Assembly (NCBI GenBank): GCA_020632575.1
Contig: JACKFH010000002.1
Span: forward strand, 1-64,000
Length of the DNA stretch: 64,000 bases
DNA from: Candidatus Omnitrophota bacterium
GTDB taxonomy: Bacteria; Hinthialibacterota; Hinthialibacteria; OLB16
Reading direction: 5' to 3'
The translations under genes and the position numbers were made by a program. Below the pieces are notes generated by a model. The model saw only the letters and a list, made by a program, of their open reading frames with translations. It was not told where the DNA came from and made no database searches. Positions 1 to 7,678 of this stretch are shown here, one piece after another. Numbering within the stretch: the stretch's first letter is position 1; the number at the start of each line of letters is the position of its first letter.

Positions 1-3000
1 GTTCACCCCGATGGCCTCGGCCACGCGTACGATCCGGACACTCTGACCTCGCTACCGGTCTATCAATTAATCACCCGTCCCCAAGACATCCTTCAGTGCA
101 TGGCCTACAACACATCGCAGCAGATCCCCAAAGAGAATTATTCCGCCCGAAGAACTTTCAATTGGGAGGGGGCCTTTGTTTACAACGGGATCGTTTACGA
201 CCACATGCGCTACCGGCTCCGAGGTTATAACCAACGCTACCAACTCCAGCAAAAGCGGAATATGCGGCTACGGTTTAATCGTGGCCATTACTTCCAAGCG
301 CTTGATCAGAAGGGAAGGGAGTACCCGACCAAATGGCGGACTCTGCTGTTCGCCAAAGGTTTTGGCCCGCGAGAGGTGGGGAATTTTGGAGTCACCGAAT
401 CCCTGAACAATTTCCTCTTCAACCTTCTGGGAGTCCCCGCTCCCTACACCCATTGGATCCATTTGCGCGTCGTGGATGAAGCGGAGGAGTCTCCCCTCAG
501 CCCGGGCGGTCAATACACCGGAGATTTTTGGGGCATGTTCCTGGCGATGGAGGACTACGATTCCCGTTTCCTGGATGCTCACGATCTCCCCAAAGGAAAC
601 CTCTACAAGTTGACCGATGGTGTCACTGCTGGCCTTTTGCAGCTGCGCTATCAGGCGAAGGACTCGGTGTCGAATGGAGGCGACTACAACAACATCCGCT
701 TCAGCCTCCACCCAGCGGCCGATGAGAACTTCATCCGAACCTTTGTGGATGTCGATCATTGGTCCCGATATGAAACCGTTCAACAGGCCATCCGTCACTA
801 CGACCTCGGTGTCTACCCCGATCGTGAGAACATCTCCGCTCCGGTGGACACCCCAGCTCTCAAGAACATGGCGTGGTTTTTCCGACCCGACCCCAGTAGT
901 GAGTATGGGAAACTCATGCCCCTACCCTGGGATCATGAACAATCCTGGGGGGAGAGTGGCGCTCATCAGGGATGGGACATGCCGCTTTATGCGGTGATCG
1001 ATCCGCAAATCACCGACGGTCGCGCCAAAGTCGATTACACCGGCGGACCTCGTCAGAAGGAATCCGTCTATATCGAATACCGTAATGTCCTCCGGGAATT
1101 TCGGGACTTGGTTTGGAACCAGGAGACTCTTCCTCCTCTCATCGACCGCTTTGCTTCGGTCATTACTGACTTCGTCCCCGCCGATAGGGACCGTTGGAAG
1201 GACAACCCATTGAGCCAGGGAACTCTGACCGACTTCGGCCCGCTCGAGGACAAAATCGCCGACATGAATGTGTTCGCTTTTGTCGGCGGGACTCATTGGC
1301 CCACCCTGGATCGGCCCAACACCTCCATGGTGGCGCCCGGAGGTCGTGCGGTCGAACTTGACGAACGTTCCAACTATGGGGGAGACGATGTTTCGATACC
1401 CGACAAACCGGCTGTCGCATCCATTGGCGATGCCTCGTTCCCGGCTTATGACCTCCGATTCGAGACCTCGCCCTTTTCCGATCCGCAGGGCGATGGGACC
1501 TTTGCGGCGTTGAAATGGCGATTAGCCGAAATCACCGACCCGGACGCGCCAGCCTATGACCCGGAAGCCGATCCGATTCTCGAGTGGACCGAGATCTGGA
1601 GTAGTGGGGAAATCGTGACCGAGGACTACCAAATCCAGATCCCCTCGAGCGCGGTGGAGCCTGGTCATTCCTACCGAGTCCGCAGCCGCATGAAGGATGA
1701 AACCGGTCGTTGGGGACACTGGTCGGATCCCGTCGAGTTCACTGTGGCTCAAGTCGCCACGATCTCCCCGGGCGATATCATCGTCTCGGAGTTCCTCGCT
1801 AACGCGAACGGAAACGACAATTTCAAGGAGTGGATCGAACTCTATAACACGACCGGAGCCGATCTCGACATTCGCGGCCTCCAGATTCGGGATAATGAGT
1901 CGGACTCCCACGTCATCCAGGCATCGACCCCGGTGATCGTTCCCTCGAAAGGGTATTTCGTGATTGGCGAATCGACCGACACTGCAGTCAATGGAGGCGC
2001 CCCCGTTCAGTATTCGTTCGACAATGACATCACTCTCGGCAACAGCGGCGATGAGATTTACCTGCTCAACCAGGGTGTGGTGATTCACTCGGTCGTCTAT
2101 GGCGACTTCACCCCCGGCGAGGATCCTGTTGTCTCAACCATCGCGGAATCGCCGACTCAGGGTCACGCGTTCGGAATGGCGACCGATTACTGTGAGGGGC
2201 CGAGCCAGCTGTGGACTTTGCAAACCGCGTCCTATGGAACCAACGGTGATTTTGGAACTCCGGGTGTGGATAACCTCGACGTTCAGGTCTGCACGCCAGA
2301 TGCGACTCCCCCCCAGTTGGTGGGGGCCGAATTCGGCCGACGCAATCTGATGGTTCTGTCTTTTGACGAGCCCCTGGAGGCGACCTCCGCGACCGACCTT
2401 TTCAACTACCGAGTCACCAACGGACCCGGACTGCCGCATATTGCCACTCTTGAGGACCCACTGACCGTGGTGCTGACTTTCTACTACGACCTGCTCCCGG
2501 ATGTGACCTACACGATCGAAGTGGAGGATGTGATGGACCTGTCGGCGAACCCGATCTCTCCCGCGGCGACTCGGACCCTCTCTTATTCGCTGCCGCCGGT
2601 CTCCATCACCGAGGTGATGTATGACAATCGGGGCAACGACATCGAATGGGTTGAGATTCATAATCCGACCGATACGACGATGGATTTGTCGGGCTGGAAT
2701 TTTACCGATGACGATGTCTATCCCGCGCTTGGAGAAGGGAGTGTGATTCTGCCGGACGGGACTCTTCTTGAACCGGGCGAATACGCGGTGGTCGACCTTT
2801 GGGGTGATCCAAATTTTTCGCTTTGGCAAATGGAGCCCGACATCCGAGTGATCCACGCTGTTCCGCAAACGGTCGGCTCTCTCTCGAATGGAGGGGACAA
2901 CTTGGCTTTGTTCGACGCTCTCCCCGGCGGAGTTCTAATCGATGGATCTCTTTCCGGGGATTATCCCGATCTCTCCACGGACGGGCAGTCGATCGAGAAA

Positions 3001-3453
3001 CAGGATGAGGAATTTCCCTGGGCCAGCGACTTGGCGGTTTCCTACAACTTCAAAGCCTCCACCTCGCCTCTTGGGTTCCAGACTGGTCTCAACGAGAACA
3101 ATGAGTTCCTGACTTCCTTTGCCAGCCCCGGACGCAAAAACGGCACGGATCCCGGACCCACACGAACGCCGACCTTCACTCTGACCGCGACGATCACTCC
3201 CACGCCGACCCAGACGCCCACTGTGACTTCCACGCCCACGGAAACTGAAACACAGAGCTCGACTCCGACCTCGTCGCCTTCACCCACTCCGACTCTGAAA
3301 CGAAATTATGACATTGCTCCCCCGCCCGAGGGCGACGGGCGGGTCGATGTGAAGGACCTGTTGCTGCTTCTCGATGGCATGGTAGGGGGCGCCTCGGACG
3401 AGACGGTGCTGTTTGATTATTCGCTCTACTGGATGACCGATGTGGCTCGTTAA
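1..3453 (+). CDS. Secreted CotH-like / lamin-tail-domain / dockerin protein, 5' end missing
   Basis: The frame is open from base 1, so the start lies outside the window; about 1,150 codons are visible. The first ~400 residues look like a CotH kinase-family domain: RYRLRG near base 210 and a PWDHEQSWG motif near base 925, which matches the acidic active-site region of CotH proteins. A fibronectin-like segment follows (about 1380-1740), then a lamin-tail domain (about 1765-2270, EWIELYNTTG), an Ig-like bacterial domain (about 2290-2590) and a second lamin-tail domain (about 2600-3010, EWVEIHNPTD). A Thr/Pro-rich linker (3160-3300) leads to one dockerin-like calcium loop (GDGRVDVKDLLLLLDGM). It is probably a secreted, multi-domain surface protein. 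CotH phosphorylates spore-coat proteins in Bacillus; the substrate here is unknown. Domain calls are from motif memory, not a profile search. Confidence 0.75.
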   Translation, partial: VHPDGLGHAYDPDTLTSLPVYQLITRPQDILQCMAYNTSQQIPKENYSARRTFNWEGAFVYNGIVYDHMRYRLRGYNQRYQLQQKRNMRLRFNRGHYFQALDQKGREYPTKWRTLLFAKGFGPREVGNFGVTESLNNFLFNLLGVPAPYTHWIHLRVVDEAEESPLSPGGQYTGDFWGMFLAMEDYDSRFLDAHDLPKGNLYKLTDGVTAGLLQLRYQAKDSVSNGGDYNNIRFSLHPAADENFIRTFVDVDHWSRYETVQQAIRHYDLGVYPDRENISAPVDTPALKNMAWFFRPDPSSEYGKLMPLPWDHEQSWGESGAHQGWDMPLYAVIDPQITDGRAKVDYTGGPRQKESVYIEYRNVLREFRDLVWNQETLPPLIDRFASVITDFVPADRDRWKDNPLSQGTLTDFGPLEDKIADMNVFAFVGGTHWPTLDRPNTSMVAPGGRAVELDERSNYGGDDVSIPDKPAVASIGDASFPAYDLRFETSPFSDPQGDGTFAALKWRLAEITDPDAPAYDPEADPILEWTEIWSSGEIVTEDYQIQIPSSAVEPGHSYRVRSRMKDETGRWGHWSDPVEFTVAQVATISPGDIIVSEFLANANGNDNFKEWIELYNTTGADLDIRGLQIRDNESDSHVIQASTPVIVPSKGYFVIGESTDTAVNGGAPVQYSFDNDITLGNSGDEIYLLNQGVVIHSVVYGDFTPGEDPVVSTIAESPTQGHAFGMATDYCEGPSQLWTLQTASYGTNGDFGTPGVDNLDVQVCTPDATPPQLVGAEFGRRNLMVLSFDEPLEATSATDLFNYRVTNGPGLPHIATLEDPLTVVLTFYYDLLPDVTYTIEVEDVMDLSANPISPAATRTLSYSLPPVSITEVMYDNRGNDIEWVEIHNPTDTTMDLSGWNFTDDDVYPALGEGSVILPDGTLLEPGEYAVVDLWGDPNFSLWQMEPDIRVIHAVPQTVGSLSNGGDNLALFDALPGGVLIDGSLSGDYPDLSTDGQSIEKQDEEFPWASDLAVSYNFKASTSPLGFQTGLNENNEFLTSFASPGRKNGTDPGPTRTPTFTLTATITPTPTQTPTVTSTPTETETQSSTPTSSPSPTPTLKRNYDIAPPPEGDGRVDVKDLLLLLDGMVGGASDETVLFDYSLYWMTDVAR

Positions 3454-3475
3454 CGAATCCCCAATGGAAGCGGAT

Positions 3476-4321
3476 TTAAAAATAAACCGTTTCTTTCTTG
3501 GGGCCGTCGCCGCCGAGCGAATCGCAGATTTCCATTAGGCTTTTAGCCGCCGCCTTGAAGGCCTGTGCCGGTTCCGAATCGGGTTCGCGCAAGACGATCG
3601 GGTTTCCCTCATCGCCTCCCTCGCGGACCCCGATGTACAACGGAATGTCTCCTAGGAATCCGACGCCATACTCCTCGGCGAATTTCTTCCCGCCTCCCGA
3701 TGAAAAGATCTCATGACGCTCACCGGTACCCGGAATCGAAAAGTAGGACATGTTCTCGATGACCCCCAAAACGGGAACACTCACCTTATCGAACATGACC
3801 TTGGCCTTTTTCGCGTCAGCCAACGAGACCCCTTGAGGCGTTGTCACCACCACGGCGCCAGTCAGCGGAATGGTCTGCGACAGGGAGAGTTGCGCATCCC
3901 CGGTTCCTGGCGGCAAGTCAACCAACAAGTAATCGAGTTCGCCCCAATCCACATCGGCGAGGAATTGTCGGATGGCGCCATGGATCATCGGCCCGCGCCA
4001 AACAACCGGTTGGTCTTCCTCGAGAAAGAACGCCATCGAAATCATTTTGACCCCATACTTTTCGACCGGCTTGAGTTTCCCTTCCACGACCTCGGGAGCC
4101 GCCCGAACTCCCATCATCATAGGGACATTGGGACCGTAAATGTCGCCATCCATCAGGCCCACCTTGGCCCCCATCTCGGCGAGCGCAACGCTAAGGTTGA
4201 CCGAGCAGGTCGATTTTCCGACTCCGCCCTTGCCGGAGGCGACAGCGATGGAGCGTTTGATGTGGTCGAAATTCAATCCGGCCTCTCCTTGAACTTGAGG
4301 CTGTGGGGGTTGTTGCGACAA
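3476..4321 (-). CDS. mrp: Mrp/NBP35-family ATP-binding iron-sulfur carrier
   Basis: 281-residue P-loop ATPase of the Mrp/ApbC/NBP35 family, which carries and delivers Fe-S clusters in the cytoplasm. The deviant Walker A motif SGKGGVGKST lies near residue 30, followed by DGDIYGPNVPMMMG, VDLPPGTGD and VTTPQGVSLADAKK, all family signatures. The N-terminal MIP18/DUF59 domain of longer Mrp proteins is absent, so this is the short form. The start is TTG at 4321-4319, chosen because an AAGGAG ribosome-binding site sits about 7 bases upstream and no ATG lies in frame before the P-loop. It is divergent from prfB and ends 22 bases from the stop of the preceding plus-strand gene. Confidence 0.9.
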   Translation of the reverse strand: MSQQPPQPQVQGEAGLNFDHIKRSIAVASGKGGVGKSTCSVNLSVALAEMGAKVGLMDGDIYGPNVPMMMGVRAAPEVVEGKLKPVEKYGVKMISMAFFLEEDQPVVWRGPMIHGAIRQFLADVDWGELDYLLVDLPPGTGDAQLSLSQTIPLTGAVVVTTPQGVSLADAKKAKVMFDKVSVPVLGVIENMSYFSIPGTGERHEIFSSGGGKKFAEEYGVGFLGDIPLYIGVREGGDEGNPIVLREPDSEPAQAFKAAAKSLMEICDSLGGDGPKKETVYF

Positions 4322-4496
4322 GATGAAACTCCTTTTCGATTGGGTGTTCGAACCAAAGATAAGAGCTTAGTGCAATTGATATCGACTCGCTAGGGAAGGG
4401 AAATGGCCCGGTCCCTTCCATCTCGTTTGGAAAGTCCTTATATTCCCCGCTCTTTGCGTGAATAATTAAAGAGAATACCTGGAAGGGAATCCAGTC

Positions 4497-5610
4497 ATGT
4501 TTGAAGAACAGAACCAAGCCGTCAAAAAGATCATAAACCGGGTGACCGAAATCGGAGGCCGGCTTTGACATCCCTGGCAAACGGGATGAACTCGCCGAGC
4601 TGAGAACCCAACTCGAAGACCCAAACATCTGGGACGATCAACAACGCGCCCAAGACCTCAACCGACAGGTGAAACGCCTGGACGATCAGATTGAACTCCA
4701 TGAGGATCTTTCCAATCGGGCCCAAGATCTTGTGACTCTGATCGAGATGGCCGAGGAAGAGGACGCCGAGTCCGAAGCCGGGGAGATTCAATCCGAACTC
4801 GACTCGCTCCAAGACGAAATCGACGCCTACGAACTCCAATTGACTCTTTCCGGCGAACACGATTCCGGCAATTGCTATTTCACCATCCATCCCGGGGCCG
4901 GAGGGACCGAGAGCTGCGATTGGGCGGACATGCTCCTTCGGATGTACAACCGTCACTTCGAACTCAAGGGATACGATGTCGAGGTGATCGACTATCAACC
5001 CGGAGATGAGGCGGGCATTAAAAACTCGACCCTCTGGGTAAAGGGCGATTACGCTTATGGTCGACTCAAGGCCGAACATGGAATCCACCGCCTTGTCCGC
5101 ATCTCCCCCTTCGATTCCCAGAGTCGCCGCCACACTTCGTTCACCTCGGTGACCGTGGTGCCGGAAATCGAGGATGAGGTCGAGGTCGAGATCGATGACA
5201 AGGACCTGCGTGTCGACACCTACCGTTCCAGCGGCGCGGGTGGCCAGCATGTCAACAAGACCGATTCGGCGGTCCGGATCACTCACCTCCCGACCGGCAT
5301 TGTCGTCTCCTGTCAGAATGAGCGTTCTCAGCACAAAAACCGCGCGACCGCGATGAAGGTCCTCCGGTCGCGTCTCTACGAGAGACAGCAGAAGGAGCAG
5401 GAGGAAAGACTCGCCGCCGCCTCGGGGGTCAAGAAGGAAATCGGCTGGGGAAACCAGATCCGGTCCTATGTCTTTCATCCCTACAACATGGTTAAGGACC
5501 ACCGCACCTCCCATGAGACCGGCAACGTTCAGTCGGTCATGGATGGGAATCTCGATCCCTTTATCGACTCCTTTCTTCGGTGGAGTTTGGAGACCGAAAG
5601 AATTGGATGA
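4497..5610 (+). CDS. prfB: Peptide chain release factor 2, made by programmed +1 frameshift
   Basis: RF2 reads UGA and UAA stop codons and releases the peptide from the ribosome. The 0 frame starts at ATG 4497 after a GGAAGGGA ribosome-binding site and reaches an in-frame TGA at codon 24 (4566-4568). A +1 slip there continues the frame from GAC 4567 to the stop at 5608, giving about 370 residues, close to the usual 365. The codon-recognition motif SPF (RISPFDSQSRRH) and the catalytic GGQ loop (SSGAGGQHVNKTDSAV) are intact. A caller that ignores the frameshift would start the gene wrongly at ATG 4669. It is transcribed away from mrp. Confidence 0.96.
4554..4569 (+). promoter_or_regulatory. prfB recoding site (SD-like GGAGG + CTT TGA C)
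   Basis: GGAGG at 4554-4558 lies 4 bases before CTT TGA C (4563-4569). This is the classic arrangement: an internal anti-SD-binding sequence plus a CUU UGA C shift site. Low RF2 stalls the ribosome at UGA and favours the slip, so the protein autoregulates its own synthesis. Confidence 0.95.
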
Positions 5611-5896
5611 AGTCGTTTGCTTTTTGATATATACTTTGGATATCGGAGGGGAGTGGGCTATTCCCTTTAATCTCTTGTCTTAAATTATTCCCAATCATTC
5701 CCACTTCCCTTCGATAGAATCGGATGCATAAGTCAAAATAAGCCGCATCAAAGTGGCGCGCAATGAGTGAAAATTGTTCCCCCGCGGCAAAAAGGCGCCA
5801 GTGGGGGATGGGGCCAGCCACCTAAAAAGGTGCGCGAAAAGTCTGAATTGCCTGATTAAATTGGAAATTTCTCGATCTTTTCATCATTTTTAAGTC

Positions 5897-5912
5897 TGGC
5901 ACAAGACTTGAT
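5897..5912 (+). promoter_or_regulatory. Candidate sigma-54 (-24/-12) promoter
   Basis: TGGCACAAGACTTGAT matches the -24/-12 consensus TGGCAC-N5-TTGCW, except for the C of the -12 GC pair, which is A here. It lies about 350 bases upstream of the GTG start at 6265. A NtrC-type activator is encoded at 63095 in the same window, but no link is shown. One mismatch falls at an important base, so the call is weak. Confidence 0.2.
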
Positions 5913-6016
5913 AGTAAATATTGAAGGGGATCGAACCGATCCTTTTCAGTTAGAAGCGGGAAATCTTAAGGCTTGCCCTTAACAAGATTTCTCTTTCCCC
6001 TGTAACCGAGGGGGGT

Positions 6017-6040
6017 TAGCGAGCGTGGGAACTCGTTCCC
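6017..6040. repeat. TAGC-prefixed short hairpin
   Basis: TAGC at 6017-6020 is followed by GGGAAC (6027-6032), a 2-base loop and GTTCCC (6035-6040). The layout resembles the TAGC hairpins at 13105-13127 and 45523-45545 but is weaker: a 6-bp stem that does not abut the TAGC. Confidence 0.25.
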
Positions 6041-6264
6041 GGCTGGAAGCGCTTGTTGACCCCCTTTTCTATTAGAGCCCAACCAAAAACACCCCTGATC
6101 GAACGATCCCATTGCGACATGCCTCCCAACCAAGGGTGGCGAGAATCTCGATTCGAGATTTGGAGTCATGGATATTTCACACTGGACATTTAACGCCTCT
6201 CTATCGACACTTCGTCGGGAAGGCGGGATTGGCCTTGTTTCGGTCTCCAGGGAGGATTGCCTGC

Positions 6265-7656
6265 GTGAACAACTTCAACGCTTCAATTCGATTCGGACTT
6301 CTCTGTATTTGGTCCCTCCTGGCTGGTCTGCCCCCCGCCTCCGCTCAAGTCGGAGCCGAGAAATTGCAGGCGGGAGCCGCGCGACGCGAACTGGTTCCAC
6401 CATTCCTCACACGCATGCCGGGGTACTTCGACAGGACCGACACATTCATCGGCGTGGAAAGCCCGATCTGTGCTCGTTCATTGGTGTGCGATAACGGCGA
6501 AACCCGACTGGCGATTGTCGCCAGCGATCTGATCGGAGTTCCGCGAGAGCTCGTCGAGGAGGTTCGCGCAACTGTCGAGGGGAAAACTGGCATTCCTCGT
6601 GAGAACATTCTGGTCTCCGCCTCGCATAACCATTCCGCCGTGGCGGGCTATCAACCGCGTTTCATGTTCGGCGCCCCTTACGATCCGCTCCTCTATGATT
6701 TTCTCCTCACTGAAATCTCCCAGAGTGTCTTAGAGGCGAACGAAAAGGTGAAACCGGCGCGTGTCGGTTTCGGTTCGGGGGAACTTGTCGGCTTCTCGAG
6801 GAATCGTCAGCAAGGGAATGATCGTGTGGTCGACCCTGAGGTCGGCGTCTTGAAGATTCAGGAAGCGGACTCGCGGGAGACGATTGCCACCTTGTTCAAT
6901 TTCACCGGCCATCCTGTGGTACTGGGCGAAACGAACCTGTATCTATCCAGCGAATACCCGGGTCATGCGGAGAGGATGGTCGAGGAAGTCCTCGGAGGCG
7001 TGGCAATGTTCACCCAGGGCGCCTGCGGGGATGTGACGGTCCACCGGCAGGGACCTCCCATGGAGGAGATTCAAAGGCTTGGTCGAATCCTCGGGTCCGA
7101 GGTGATCAAAACCTCCGAGATGACTCAAGCCGTCCCCGACAATCGACTGTTTTCGAAATTCGAGGAGGTTCGAGTCGGCCTTCGTCATCTGCCCTCTGGG
7201 GAGGAGGCTCAACGACTCTTCGATACCTCCGACGAAGCTTTCAAGAATGCGAAAGAATCTCATTCCCCCGAAAAGGAATTGAACCGATTGGAGAGGCAAC
7301 GGGACTCGGATGAAATGACCCTCCACCTCGTTCAATTTCTGAGCGACAAACCCGGCGCCCAGGAAAAAGCCTCGCAAGCCTCCGTTCATGTCATGCAAGT
7401 CGGCCCGCTGATCCTGGTGGGAATTCCCGGAGAACTGTTTGTCGAGTACGCCCTCGAAATGAAACAGAGGGTGCGGGAATTGAGGGATCAACCCATGATG
7501 CTGGTCGGTTTCGCCAATGATTACATCGGCTACATTGTCACCCCGCGCGCGATTTACACCGGCGGCTATGAGCAGTCGGTGACCCGAGTCGACTCGAACG
7601 CGGGCCGGCTTCTGACCGAAACCGCCATGCGGATTGTCGAAGATTCGATGGACTGA
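6265..7656 (+). CDS. Secreted neutral/alkaline ceramidase-like hydrolase
   Basis: 463-residue protein of the neutral/alkaline non-lysosomal ceramidase family (N-terminal catalytic part), zinc amidases that split N-acyl sphingosines. The GTG at 6265 is preferred because AGGGAGG (6249-6255) lies 9 bases upstream and a signal peptide follows at once (FGLLCIWSLLAGLPPASAQ). An in-frame ATG at 6112 would add 51 residues with no signal-peptide logic. Family motifs: VSASHNHSAV, FTGHPVVLGE, SSEYPGHAERMVEE and FTQGACGDV. The family often reaches 650-700 residues; this short form lacks the C-terminal Ig-like domain. Such short homologues occur in many secreted hydrolase loci and may act on other amides. 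The next gene starts 22 bases downstream, so the two are probably cotranscribed. Confidence 0.8.
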   Translation: MNNFNASIRFGLLCIWSLLAGLPPASAQVGAEKLQAGAARRELVPPFLTRMPGYFDRTDTFIGVESPICARSLVCDNGETRLAIVASDLIGVPRELVEEVRATVEGKTGIPRENILVSASHNHSAVAGYQPRFMFGAPYDPLLYDFLLTEISQSVLEANEKVKPARVGFGSGELVGFSRNRQQGNDRVVDPEVGVLKIQEADSRETIATLFNFTGHPVVLGETNLYLSSEYPGHAERMVEEVLGGVAMFTQGACGDVTVHRQGPPMEEIQRLGRILGSEVIKTSEMTQAVPDNRLFSKFEEVRVGLRHLPSGEEAQRLFDTSDEAFKNAKESHSPEKELNRLERQRDSDEMTLHLVQFLSDKPGAQEKASQASVHVMQVGPLILVGIPGELFVEYALEMKQRVRELRDQPMMLVGFANDYIGYIVTPRAIYTGGYEQSVTRVDSNAGRLLTETAMRIVEDSMD

Positions 7657-7678
7657 GAAGACGCCCAAGGAATTGCCC

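Larger units (their letters stand above)
5611..6264. other. Intergenic region between prfB and the ceramidase-like gene
   Basis: About 650 bases that are more AT-rich than the flanks. I see no convincing gene. It holds a sigma-54-like site (5897-5912) and a small hairpin (6027-6040), listed separately. Reading frames that cross it antisense to the prfB end lack family motifs. Confidence 0.5.

Noticed and set aside
3160..3300. Tandem DNA repeat
   Set aside because: Degenerate codons for Thr/Pro linker; repetitive at the protein level only.
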